Source: an uncultured Bacilli bacterium (GTDB lineage: Bacteria > Bacillota_I > Bacilli_A > RF39 > UBA660). From it: 34,493 nucleotides of DNA. Positions 16,285 to 24,035 of the stretch are shown here, piece after piece. The notes under the pieces are model-generated. The model searched no databases, was not told the DNA's origin, and was given only the letters and a program-made list of their open reading frames with translations. A program made the position numbers and the translations under genes. Where the stretch lies: NCBI GenBank assembly GCA_944358355.1, contig CALVQY010000015.1, positions 1 through 34,493 of the forward strand, written 5' to 3'. Numbering within the stretch: the stretch's first letter is position 1; the number at the start of each line of letters is the position of its first letter.

Positions 16285-17893
16285 TACGATATGTCCTTAC
16301 TTTTTCAGCTTGTTTTTTATTATCAGTTAATTTAGAATCAACAAAATTCCATATCTCTTCACCAGTTAAAAGTCCACTCTTTTCTCCATTTGATACTAAG
16401 TTTAATAGTTCGACTATTTTATTATTAATAGTTTCCCAGAATATATTCTTATTTTTTTCTATTAATTCAATTAACTTATCTTCTAAGCTATTTATTTCAT
16501 CAACTGTAAGATATGCATAATCTAATTCATCAAATATTTCTATTTTTTTATCATCTTTTACTATGTTCATACTATTTACGCTATTTATTACATTAATTTT
16601 TAATTTTATAGCTTCTATTTGTTCTATAAATAATATTTCTTTTTTATTTAATTCTTCTAATAATGTTTTTTTAATATCTTCATTGTAAATATTTTCTATT
16701 CTTTCTTTTAAAGCATTCATATCTTTTAAAGTTTTACATTCCTTAATATCATTTATAGATATTTCTTTACTACTTTCTTTTATTATTTCATTAAGTAACT
16801 GTAATTCATCTTCATAATTAAAAGCTATTAACATGGCTTTTAATCTATCAACATTTTCAATAGTTTGATTTTCTATAATATAATTATTAATGGTTTCTTT
16901 TAGTAATAAATCCAATTTGTTAGATAATAATATAATGCTACTTTTCTCTCTTATACTTAAATCATTATTTTCAAGGTAAGTATTTAGTTTATTTTTATCA
17001 TTTAATATTGTAGCATAATTTAATAATAAAAATTCTATGGTTATATTAAGAAGCATTGCTTCTATTCTTGTTTTTAACTGATTAATTGTTTCATAGTCGA
17101 TGTTTTCTTGTTTTATAATATTATTTAATTGATTTTCTTTACTTTCTTCTTTTTGGATTTTCTCTTTATCCTCTAAATCCACTATTAATATTTGGTCTTC
17201 ATCTTCTATATCTTCTTCTATTGTTTGTAGATCTTTAGTATCTTCTATAGTTTCTTCCGTTGTTTGGATATTTTCTTTAACTTTTTCATTATTTTTTTCT
17301 ATATATGACTTTATTTTTTCTCTTTCTTGAGATAACCTGTCATACCAAATCTTATTTTTAGTTTGGCTTGCTTCTTGCTTATATCCAATTAAGGCTTCAT
17401 AGATATTATTATCATTATTATCTTTACATTGTAAATCATACTCATCACCTAAAGCATCAATTAAATTAGCAGTATCACCGGTATAAACTTCGCTGGCAAG
17501 TGCTGTATGAATTAGACTATCACCATCATTATCTTTAATATTAACATCAAAATTATATTTTTTAGCTAAAGAAATCAATTTATTAATAAATTCAGTTGAA
17601 TATGAATAATCTTCTCCATTTTCTGTATATCCATAAAGTGCTAGATGAATAAAACTATATCCTGTACTTTTACCTTTTAAATTAACATCGACACCGCATT
17701 GCAACAATGTATCTATAAATTTTAAGACTTTATCTTCGGGAAATTTATTTTGAACTGCAGCATGCAATAATCCACCATATTCATTAATCTTATTTATATC
17801 ATTAAAATATTTCTTTATATTTTCTTTAGTAATCTCATCTAATTTGTGTTCTTTAAAAAAATTACTCATCTCTTCATTAATATCTGTTTTCAA
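16271..17893 (-). CDS. Ankyrin-repeat and coiled-coil protein, partner of the giant protein
   Basis: About 540 residues with no signal or membrane segment. Ankyrin-like units fill roughly residues 35-180: GGLLHAAVQNK, CGVDVNLKGKSTGYSFIHLA, FDVNIKDNDGDSLIHTALAS and a decayed last unit near NNIYEALIGYK. The rest is Glu/Lys/Asn-rich, with an acidic linker around 200-250 followed by long coiled-coil-type helices. I place the start at TTG 17893 (MKTDINEEM), because GGAGAG lies nine bases upstream and the in-frame GTG at 17902 overlaps that site. Its TGA stop lies inside the start of the giant gene. Ankyrin repeats usually bind proteins, so this may be an adaptor for its neighbour; that is inference. 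Confidence 0.8.
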   Translation of the reverse strand: MKTDINEEMSNFFKEHKLDEITKENIKKYFNDINKINEYGGLLHAAVQNKFPEDKVLKFIDTLLQCGVDVNLKGKSTGYSFIHLALYGYTENGEDYSYSTEFINKLISLAKKYNFDVNIKDNDGDSLIHTALASEVYTGDTANLIDALGDEYDLQCKDNNDNNIYEALIGYKQEASQTKNKIWYDRLSQEREKIKSYIEKNNEKVKENIQTTEETIEDTKDLQTIEEDIEDEDQILIVDLEDKEKIQKEESKENQLNNIIKQENIDYETINQLKTRIEAMLLNITIEFLLLNYATILNDKNKLNTYLENNDLSIREKSSIILLSNKLDLLLKETINNYIIENQTIENVDRLKAMLIAFNYEDELQLLNEIIKESSKEISINDIKECKTLKDMNALKERIENIYNEDIKKTLLEELNKKEILFIEQIEAIKLKINVINSVNSMNIVKDDKKIEIFDELDYAYLTVDEINSLEDKLIELIEKNKNIFWETINNKIVELLNLVSNGEKSGLLTGEEIWNFVDSKLTDNKKQAEKVRTYRNEKK

Positions 17894-17926
17894 AATAATC
17901 ACTCTCCATATTTGTAAATTGTTCTT

Positions 17927-17955
17927 ATACTATCATATTAAAGTATTTTTATCAA
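17927..17955 (-). promoter_or_regulatory. Promoter of the ankyrin/giant gene pair
   Basis: TTGATA (17950-17955) and TAGTAT (17927-17932) lie 17 bases apart, upstream of the GGAGAG site. The -35 box is close to the right end of the TnpB element, so the insertion sits at the very edge of this promoter. Confidence 0.5.
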
Positions 17956-17959
17956 CGAA

Positions 17960-18130
17960 CAAATAAAACAAAATAAATTTTGTTTCGCCCTTGTCGTTAC
18001 CTCCAAGGATTCCTACTTAATAGATAGAGTAACCTCTATTCTCCATAGGCTTAAATTCCGATAGTCGCTACCGTACTAATTTATTTTTTCTATTAAATTG
18101 TTATTTTTCTATGTAAAATATTATCTATAC
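17960..18130 (-). ncRNA. TnpB omega-RNA (guide RNA scaffold)
   Basis: TnpB nucleases use an RNA that spans the tnpB 3' end and the right end of the element. Downstream of the stop, the minus-strand RNA shows four hairpins in a row: CGGTAG/CTATCG (18059-18073), TAGAG/CTCTA (18025-18038), CCTTG/CAAGG (17989-18008) and AAACAAAA/TTTTGTTT (17966-17985). The stretch GGAATTTAAGCCTATGGAG resembles the conserved core I recall from Firmicutes IS605-type right ends. The guide would be the bases just beyond the last hairpin, toward 17945. Exact ends are unknown. Confidence 0.65.
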
Positions 18131-19273
18131 TAAACTAACTAAATTATAGTGTAACTTTAATCCTTCAAATAATATGTTTAAACTTGCATTTATATCTCTA
18201 TCATTATGTATTCCACATCTTGGACAATCATACTCTCTTATACTTAAATTCTTTAACTTACTATTCTTATAGCCACAATGACTACATATTTGACTACTTG
18301 GATAATAAGTATTTATTTTATAATAAATCTTTCCTTTTATCTTACATTTCCACTCTATTAGAGAACGTAATCTACTAACACATGCATCTGATAGAATTTT
18401 ATTAAATGCTTTCCTCTTATCTTTAAACATATCTTTTACTAATAAACTCTCTGTTACTATAATGTCATGTTCATCAACTATTTCATTTGCAATATCGTTT
18501 AAATAATGTTTTCTATAATTCTTTATCTTATCATGTAACCTTGCTATCTTTTCTTTTGTTTTTAAATAGTTTTTACTACCTTTAATTTGTCTTGATAACT
18601 TTCTTTGTAATCTTTTTAATCTCTTTTCAAACTTCATTAATACTTTCTCGTTACCATATTTAATACCATCACTTGTTATTACTAAATCTTTTATTCCTAA
18701 ATCTATTCCTACTATATTAGTAGGTGTTACTTTATCTATTAAGATATCTTCTACTACAACTACACTTACATAATATTTACTTGTAGGCTCTCTTGATATA
18801 GTCGCATTTAATATTTTACCTTCTATTCTATCTTTGGTTCTAAATCCTCTTATTTTTACTTTGCCTAGTTTAGGTAATTTTATAAATCTACTTAATAAAT
18901 CTACTTCTATATTACTATATTCTTTTCCTTTTTTGGTACTTCTTATACAACTAGTTCTATAAGACTGCCTACTAAATCTATTTTTAAATTTAGGATAACC
19001 TTTTCTTTTAGCATAATAATCATTAAAAGCTTTACATAAATCATCTATAGCAGAACATAATACAGTTGAATCTACTTCTTTTAAAAATTCATTTTCTTCT
19101 TTTAATTTAGGTAAATCTTTATGTAAATCAAATCTATTTATACCATTATTATCTTTTAAATAATTAAGATAATGATTATATACAAATCTTTTGCATCCTA
19201 AAGTTTTATTAATTAATATCTTTTGGTCATCTGTTGGATATAACCTAAATTTATATGCTCTATACATCTCCAT
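18125..19273 (-). CDS. tnpB: TnpB RNA-guided nuclease
   Basis: A 382-residue protein of the family ancestral to Cas12. The N-terminal helix-turn-helix region begins YRAYKFRLYPTDDQK. The RuvC-like nuclease residues are Asp191 (GIDLGIKDLVIT), Glu275 (IIVTESLLVKDMF) and Asp360 (HNDRDINASLNI). The zinc finger Cys330, Cys333, Cys350 and Cys353 is complete (ICSHCGYKNSK, YDCPRCG). Length and residue spacing are close to the characterised ISDra2 protein, so the enzyme should be active. GGGGG lies upstream of the ATG. In known systems TnpB cuts the site left after excision and helps keep the element. Confidence 0.95.
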   Translation of the reverse strand: MEMYRAYKFRLYPTDDQKILINKTLGCKRFVYNHYLNYLKDNNGINRFDLHKDLPKLKEENEFLKEVDSTVLCSAIDDLCKAFNDYYAKRKGYPKFKNRFSRQSYRTSCIRSTKKGKEYSNIEVDLLSRFIKLPKLGKVKIRGFRTKDRIEGKILNATISREPTSKYYVSVVVVEDILIDKVTPTNIVGIDLGIKDLVITSDGIKYGNEKVLMKFEKRLKRLQRKLSRQIKGSKNYLKTKEKIARLHDKIKNYRKHYLNDIANEIVDEHDIIVTESLLVKDMFKDKRKAFNKILSDACVSRLRSLIEWKCKIKGKIYYKINTYYPSSQICSHCGYKNSKLKNLSIREYDCPRCGIHNDRDINASLNILFEGLKLHYNLVSLV

Positions 19274-19307
19274 AATCCATTTCCCCCTGCTTAATATTTG
19301 TAACTTA

Positions 19308-19337
19308 AGTGTACTATCTAGAAGATACGTTTGTCAA
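19308..19337 (-). promoter_or_regulatory. tnpB promoter
   Basis: A perfect TTGACA (19332-19337) and TACACT (19308-19313) with an 18-base spacer lie about 35 bases upstream of the tnpB start. The element therefore carries its own promoter. Confidence 0.55.
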
Positions 19338-19363
19338 TACATATTTTCGATTTTATTCATTAA

Positions 19364-19912
19364 AAACGCAATTTCCTTATATATAAAAAAATAGAACTCC
19401 CTAAAAAGCCTATTTTACTTACATTTGATGATGGATATTATAGTAATTATAAAGATATTTATCCTATTTTAAAGAAATATAATGTTAAAGCTTCTATTTT
19501 TATCGTAACAAATAATATTGGAAAGAAAGTTAATGGTAAGAAGTATCTTAATTGGAAACAGTGTAAGATAATGCAAGATAGTGGCCTTGTAGAAATATTT
19601 AGTCATAGTAAAAGACATGTATTTTATGATAAACTTCCAGTTAGAACTCTTAATGATGATGTTAAAGATTCGTATGATATAATCGAAAAACATTTAGGAA
19701 AGAAAGATTTAAAAGTTTTTGCTTATCCTTATGGAGCCTATACTAAAGAAACTGTCTTTATCTTAAAAAGAAATGGTATAGATATGCAAGTTTATGATAT
19801 TGGAATGAATAACTTCAAAGACTTTAATAAAAATTATATAAAAAGAATTAATATTCCTTGTGAAATGACAGGAAAAGAAATTATAGAAGAAATAGAAAAG
19901 ACCTATCTCTAG
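19364..19912 (+). pseudogene. Polysaccharide deacetylase (NodB/CE4 type), 5' part lost
   Basis: CE4 enzymes remove acetyl groups from cell-wall or other polysaccharides. The open frame from 19364 reads FLIYKKIELPKKPILLTFDD with the metal-binding Asp-Asp of motif 1 (LTFDDGY), then ASIFIVTNN, the His pair of motif 2 in VEIFSHSKRH, and motif 3 as FAYPYGAY. About 180 residues remain. There is no start codon at the head, and the N-terminus, normally with a signal or membrane anchor, is absent. The break coincides with the left end of the TnpB element. An internal ATG at 19571 would lose the catalytic motif. The missing part is not found beyond the element. Confidence 0.8.
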
Positions 19913-19920
19913 GCCTTTTT
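19896..19920. terminator. Shared bidirectional terminator between the deacetylase remnant and dedA
   Basis: AAAAG-A-CCTA pairs with TAGG-C-CTTTT around a four-base loop, with one mismatch, and T-rich sequence follows on both strands. The stop codons of the two converging genes overlap inside the hairpin (CTAG at 19909-19912). Confidence 0.65.
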
Positions 19921-20535
19921 ACTTTGTTTCTTTTTTCTTATTACAAACCAATAATACATTGCCACAACAAATATTATTACTAAGATTATTAAAATTATAT
20001 TAGAGAAATTATCTAAATATCCTACAATAGTTTCCCATTTATCTCCTACTATACTACCTACTATTATTAAAACTGTATTCCAGATTAAAGAACCTAAAAT
20101 AGTATAGATTAAGAACTTTTGCATAGGCATCTCACTCATACCAGCAGGAATAGATATTAGACTTCTTACAATTGGTATAAATCTACAGAAAAAAACTGTT
20201 TTATTACCTTTAGTATCAAACCACTTATCAGCTTTCTCTATATCACTAGATTTCAATCTTAACACTTTACCTATCTTACCACTTACTATTCTTTTTAATC
20301 TCTCTTTATTAAAGATTTTACCAATATAATAAAGTACTATCGCTCCAAGAAGTGAACCTAACGTCGCCGCTACAATCATTATAGGAATATTAAGTGATGT
20401 ATAAGTAGTCATAAAACCACCAAATACTAATATTACTTCAGATGGTATTGGTGGAAAGATATTTTCTATAGCAATTAGAAGGAATACTCCTATATAACCA
20501 AATTGTTCCATTGCATTAATTATTATTTGTTCCAT
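19909..20535 (-). CDS. DedA-family membrane protein
   Basis: A 208-residue integral membrane protein with a VTT (SNARE-associated) domain. Several DedA proteins flip undecaprenyl phosphate or phospholipids across the membrane. Family marks are the re-entrant stretch ENIFPPIPSEVILVFGG, the Gly-rich helix GSLLGAIVLYYIGK, and FFCRFIPIVRSLISIPAGMS with its conserved Arg pair. The end is a hydrophobic helix followed by a Lys-rich tail. AAGGAG lies upstream of the ATG. It has its own promoter, separate from the spoIVF genes behind it. Confidence 0.92.
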   Translation of the reverse strand: MEQIIINAMEQFGYIGVFLLIAIENIFPPIPSEVILVFGGFMTTYTSLNIPIMIVAATLGSLLGAIVLYYIGKIFNKERLKRIVSGKIGKVLRLKSSDIEKADKWFDTKGNKTVFFCRFIPIVRSLISIPAGMSEMPMQKFLIYTILGSLIWNTVLIIVGSIVGDKWETIVGYLDNFSNIILIILVIIFVVAMYYWFVIRKKKQSKKA

Positions 20536-20568
20536 ATATTAGACTCCTTTATCTATTTTGTCCATTCC

Positions 20569-20598
20569 ATTATAACATTTATATATAAGAAATGTCAC
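20569..20598 (-). promoter_or_regulatory. dedA promoter
   Basis: GTGACA (20593-20598) and a perfect TATAAT (20569-20574) have an 18-base spacer, with TG one base before the -10 (extended -10). It touches the spoIVFB stop codon. Confidence 0.65.
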
Positions 20599-21365
20599 TA
20601 TAATTTATTTCTATATTTTTTTAACAAGTACTCTTCTTCTAAAAAATATTTATCATTTATTTTTATTAAATGATGATAATCTCTTTTAAAATCCTTTGTT
20701 TTCTTTACAATTTTACTTTTTTTAAACTTATATTTATGTAGATATCTCTCTAAAATAAATTTCTCTAAATAATAATTGATATTCTTTTTCTCAGTCAATA
20801 ATTTTATTACTAAAAGAATTATAATTAATAAAATATTTAAGGTTGGATTATAAAAAAAGAAAATTGTAATAAGACTAAGAAAGATAAATGATATAAAATA
20901 TATTATTTTAAAGCTTAACTGATATGATGTTAAATAACATATTAGTATCTGCATTATTCTCCCACCATCTAAAGGATAAATTGGTAAAAGATTAAATAAT
21001 AAGATGCTATAATTTATAGTTTTAAGAATATCTTGATAGTTATAAAAATATGTTATATTTTTTAAAATAAAATAACCAAAAAGTTGCATAACAGGTCCCA
21101 TCAAAAGAACTATTAATTCTTCTTTCAAAGGACAATTTACTTCATGATTAAATTTAGATATTCCTCCATAAGGATAAAAGACTATCCTATCTACTTCCCA
21201 ATTTAAAAAATAAGCAGTAAAAAAATGACCACATTCATGAATTAATAGAAGAATACTTATCATAGTAATTAAACTAAAATATCCTGAAATAAATGCTAAA
21301 ACTATTAAAAAGTAACAACTAGGATGAATATAAATCTTACTTAATATATTCTTTATAATCAACAA
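20598..21365 (-). CDS. spoIVFB: SpoIVFB-like intramembrane metalloprotease
   Basis: A 255-residue M50 (site-2 protease) membrane protein. In Bacillus, SpoIVFB in the outer forespore membrane cuts pro-sigma-K. The N-terminal ILSKIYIHPSCYF resembles the start of SpoIVFB. The zinc site is His43-Glu44-His47 (IHECGH) with Asp133 in LLPIYPLDGGR. About five to six hydrophobic segments are visible, followed by a basic cytoplasmic tail from about residue 190, where SpoIVFB proteins carry a CBS domain; this tail looks shorter. Its start overlaps the end of spoIVFA by 29 bases, as a coupled pair. Confidence 0.88.
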   Translation of the reverse strand: MLIIKNILSKIYIHPSCYFLIVLAFISGYFSLITMISILLLIHECGHFFTAYFLNWEVDRIVFYPYGGISKFNHEVNCPLKEELIVLLMGPVMQLFGYFILKNITYFYNYQDILKTINYSILLFNLLPIYPLDGGRIMQILICYLTSYQLSFKIIYFISFIFLSLITIFFFYNPTLNILLIIILLVIKLLTEKKNINYYLEKFILERYLHKYKFKKSKIVKKTKDFKRDYHHLIKINDKYFLEEEYLLKKYRNKL

Positions 21366-21912
21366 AATTACCCTCTTTTTGGAATGCTAAATAAAGTTTC
21401 TTATCTATAGCCTCCCCTATCAAAGAACCTTTTTCTATATAATCATACATATTAACACTAGCATTAACATTACCATAAAAAACATCTACACCATTAACTT
21501 GTTGAACTATAACCGTCTTACCATATTTATCTTTTTCTCCAATAAACACAACAATTCCACTATTTAAAGCTTTAACTAAATAATTATCATCAACTGTCAA
21601 CTTTACTCCATCTTCATACATACTTTTATTAGTATATGCTAAGTCTTCATTAAAAACTTCTTTAGTATCATCATTTTCTTTACCTAAAAAATATTTATCA
21701 TAAAGTTCTTTAAAATCAGTAAATGGTAAAGAGGTATTATAAACGTATTTATTAAAATTATTTTTAAAATCTAAATTAACTTTAAAACTTATAAGTAAAA
21801 TTAAAACGACTATAATAGTAAGTAATATTTGATTTATAAAACCTCTAATTACTTTCTTTATTTTATTATTAGAATTATTATTGTTATTATTATAAAATTT
21901 AGACTCTATCAT
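21337..21912 (-). CDS. spoIVFA: SpoIVFA-like membrane protein with degenerate LytM domain
   Basis: 191 residues: an Asn-rich start (NNNNNNSNN), one membrane segment around residues 27-47 (QILLTIIVVLILLISF), then an extracytoplasmic M23/LytM-like domain from about 110 (LNSGIVVFIGEKDKYGKTVI, then VDVFYGNVNASVNMYDYIEK). The zinc-binding His residues of active LytM enzymes are not there, as in Bacillus SpoIVFA, which tethers and inhibits SpoIVFB. The gene order spoIVFA-spoIVFB supports the name. A CATATATAT stretch upstream could be a sigma-E type -10, but this is weak. Confidence 0.8.
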   Translation of the reverse strand: MIESKFYNNNNNNSNNKIKKVIRGFINQILLTIIVVLILLISFKVNLDFKNNFNKYVYNTSLPFTDFKELYDKYFLGKENDDTKEVFNEDLAYTNKSMYEDGVKLTVDDNYLVKALNSGIVVFIGEKDKYGKTVIVQQVNGVDVFYGNVNASVNMYDYIEKGSLIGEAIDKKLYLAFQKEGNFVDYKEYIK

Positions 21913-21951
21913 AAAATTCCTCTTTTCTCTAACTTAATAATATATATGTTA

Positions 21952-21988
21952 AAAGAAAAGAAAAAAGACGTTAGTTAAGTCGTCTTTT
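21952..21988 (-). terminator. Terminator at the end of mreD
   Basis: AAAAGACG (minus strand, from 21988) pairs with CGTCTTTT (ending at 21963) around a 10-base loop. T-rich sequence follows. The mreD stop codon lies in the loop. It separates mreCD from the spoIVF pair. Confidence 0.8.
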
Positions 21989-22471
21989 CGTAGGTAAATA
22001 TTTACAAATTAAATATAGTACTTCACCATATATAACATTTAAAATAATACTATGAAGTATTAAGTATAAAAATTTTTCAAAATTAATAGGAACTACATTA
22101 AATATAAACAAGCATAAAACAAAAATAGCATGATAAATAAATAAAGATAAGATTACTATAAAAATATTAGTTAACAAGTTAAGAGCCATTTTTTTATAAA
22201 GAAAACTAATGATATATGTAACAAGTAAAAAGAAAATAGTATTAGTAAATAAGAGATTAGTATAGAATAAATCGTAAAGAAAGCCTGTTATTCCTACAAG
22301 AATATAATAATTTTTAATTTTTTTTACAAATAAAGGATATATAACAATAATACTAACTAAAGTAAAATATGGTGTAAACAAAGATAAATCACCTAACATA
22401 TATGGTAAATAGTTAGAAAGAATTCCATCTAATAAAAAGGATATAATTACTATTATTAAAGGAATAATCAC
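21971..22471 (-). CDS. mreD: Rod-shape protein MreD
   Basis: A 166-residue, strongly hydrophobic protein with about five to six membrane helices, Leu/Ile/Tyr-rich throughout. It would be part of the elongasome that guides lateral cell-wall synthesis. Sequence identity is low, as is usual for MreD. The call rests on size, topology and the 4-base overlap with mreC just upstream. The LGDLSLFTPYFTLV region resembles the N-terminal part of other MreD proteins. Confidence 0.85.
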   Translation of the reverse strand: MIIPLIIVIISFLLDGILSNYLPYMLGDLSLFTPYFTLVSIIVIYPLFVKKIKNYYILVGITGFLYDLFYTNLLFTNTIFFLLVTYIISFLYKKMALNLLTNIFIVILSLFIYHAIFVLCLFIFNVVPINFEKFLYLILHSIILNVIYGEVLYLICKYLPTKRRLN

Positions 22472-23265
22472 TTTGTCTCCTCCTTAAGAATTGTAACATA
22501 GTGAATATTATTAAAGTTCTGATTCATTCTAACACCTAAAGTTTTACTTAAACCATATTTATCATTAGTTATAGTCTCAACTTCACCTATATATATTCCT
22601 CTTGGAAACATTCCCCCTAAACCACTTGTAGTGACAACATCTCCTACTTTAATTTCCACTAAACTATCAACACCACTAATTAACACTAAATTATTATCTT
22701 TATCATAACCACTTAAAATGGCTGTTGTCTCTCCAGAAGTAGTTGCAATAGAAACAGATACTTTATTATTAATATCATTAGCAGTTATAAGTTTAATTTC
22801 ACTAGAATAATTAGTAACTTTCTGAATCTTACCAATCAAACCATCTTTAGTAATAGCAACCATGTTCTTTTTTAATCCATCTTTCTTTCCTTTATCTATT
22901 GTTAGAGTCTGATACCAATAACTCTTATTTCTATTAATAACAGTAGCATTTACTACATCATAACCTGTCAATGTTTGATTTAAATCAAGCGCATCTCTAA
23001 GTTGTTCTATTTCTTCTTCTAAATGAACATTAAGATTCTTTTGAATCACATAACTTTCAGTCAAATCACTATCTTTATCAGCATTAAGAGAAGTAAAAGG
23101 CAACATCACACCCTTCATAACTACTGATGCTACATCTTTAAAGAATGATTCTACAACTGTCATTTTTCTATTAGAAGAAAGTGAATAAAATAATAGGAAA
23201 AAAGAACAAAAAACAATGATAATAATTATTATAATTTTCTTTTTTTTCTTATTTTTTCTATACAT
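22468..23265 (-). CDS. mreC: Rod-shape protein MreC
   Basis: 265 residues: a Lys-rich start (MYRKNKKKKK), one membrane helix (about residues 11-30), a coiled-coil stretch near 65-95, and the extracytoplasmic beta-rich MreC domain with ATVINRNKSYWYQTLTIDKG, KDGLKKNMVAITKDGLIGKI and VVTTSGLGGMFPRGIYIGEV. It would organise peptidoglycan synthesis at the side wall. I take ATG 23265; the in-frame TTG at 23283 overlaps the AAGGA site. In Bacillus mreB precedes mreC, but here radC does. Confidence 0.95.
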   Translation of the reverse strand: MYRKNKKKKKIIIIIIIVFCSFFLLFYSLSSNRKMTVVESFFKDVASVVMKGVMLPFTSLNADKDSDLTESYVIQKNLNVHLEEEIEQLRDALDLNQTLTGYDVVNATVINRNKSYWYQTLTIDKGKKDGLKKNMVAITKDGLIGKIQKVTNYSSEIKLITANDINNKVSVSIATTSGETTAILSGYDKDNNLVLISGVDSLVEIKVGDVVTTSGLGGMFPRGIYIGEVETITNDKYGLSKTLGVRMNQNFNNIHYVTILKEETK

Positions 23266-23287
23266 AACTATAATTCCTTTCAAATCT

Positions 23288-23316
23288 AGTATACTAACTT
23301 CTCAATATTTTTTCAA
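23288..23316 (-). promoter_or_regulatory. mreCD promoter
   Basis: TTGAAA (23311-23316) and TATACT (23288-23293) lie 17 bases apart, in the gap directly after the radC stop codon. mreCD can thus be expressed independently of radC. Confidence 0.6.
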
Positions 23317-23994
23317 TTATCCAAGTAAATTATTATCTAAAAAGCTAAAATAATTATCATTACTTACAATGATATGATCATAAATATAAACACCATGTAA
23401 TAGTCCTAACTTTACTAGATAAGTCGTAAATTCAATATCTTTAGAACTAGGTTTAACATTACCTGAAGGATGATTATGCAAGCATACAATATAACTAGCA
23501 TCTTCTTTATAAGCTTCTTTAAATATTTCTCTAGGATGAACACTACTCTTATTAATAGTTCCTTTAAACAATAATTTCATCTTTAGTATTTTCTTATTAC
23601 TATCTAAGTACAAAGCATAAAAACATTCTTGTTTAAGCCCATAAAAAAATACTTTAGCATAATTATAGATATCTTTAGGATTATTAATTTTAATTTTATT
23701 AGCTTCTTCCTCTAAAAATATTCTCTTTCCAAGTTCTACAGTTGCTAATATTTTCGCTGCTTTAACTTCTCCTATTCCTTTAATTTTAGTTAACTCTAAA
23801 AAAGATAAATTAACAAATTCATGAATATTACCTACTTCTTTTAGTAACTTAAAAGCAAGTTCATTAGCATTAATATCTTTAATACCTCCTTGCAAAATAA
23901 TAGCTAATAATTCACTAGTAGAAAGACTATCTGCACCTTTTTTTATTAACTTCTCTCTTGGTCTTTCACTAACTGGTATCTCTTTTATTTTCAA
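23317..23994 (-). CDS. radC: RadC-family JAB-domain protein
   Basis: 225 residues. The N-terminal half has a helix-hairpin-helix (IKGIGEVKAAKIL, 71-83) suited to DNA binding. The C-terminal half is a JAB/JAMM domain with His173, His175 and Asp186 in CLHNHPSGNVKPSSKD. The cellular role of RadC is unsettled; an early link to DNA repair has not held. The start is probably TTG 23994 (MKIKEIPVSERPREKL) behind AGGGGGTG, and the sequence matches the family from the first residues. radC next to mre genes is the Bacillus arrangement. Confidence 0.95.
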   Translation of the reverse strand: MKIKEIPVSERPREKLIKKGADSLSTSELLAIILQGGIKDINANELAFKLLKEVGNIHEFVNLSFLELTKIKGIGEVKAAKILATVELGKRIFLEEEANKIKINNPKDIYNYAKVFFYGLKQECFYALYLDSNKKILKMKLLFKGTINKSSVHPREIFKEAYKEDASYIVCLHNHPSGNVKPSSKDIEFTTYLVKLGLLHGVYIYDHIIVSNDNYFSFLDNNLLG

Positions 23995-24035
23995 ATTAAC
24001 ACCCCCTATTTTTATTATATACAGTAAATTTAAAT

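Larger units (their letters stand above)
17960..19370 (-). mobile_element. IS200/IS605-family element carrying only tnpB
   Basis: The element comprises the tnpB gene, its promoter and a structured right end. No tnpA transposase gene is present, so movement would need a transposase in trans. The ends are approximate: the right end falls near 17945-17966, after the last hairpin, and the left end between 19338 and 19375, before the deacetylase remnant begins. Target duplications are not expected for this family, and none was seen. Confidence 0.75.

Noticed and set aside
14915-16520. Plus-strand open frames 14915-15139 and 16221-16520
   Set aside because: They are antisense to the giant and ankyrin genes, without ribosome binding sites.
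12970-17893. Abortive-infection or toxin-antitoxin label for the ankyrin/giant pair
   Set aside because: No known defence domain could be named with confidence, so the pair is left as unknown.
18184-19693. Open frames 18184-18378, 19191-19394 (plus) and 19469-19693 (minus)
   Set aside because: These overlap tnpB or the deacetylase remnant on the other strand and have no coding signature.
19571-19912. Deacetylase as a shorter intact gene from ATG 19571
   Set aside because: This start removes the catalytic Asp-Asp motif; similarity continues upstream to 19391, so the gene is truncated, not short.
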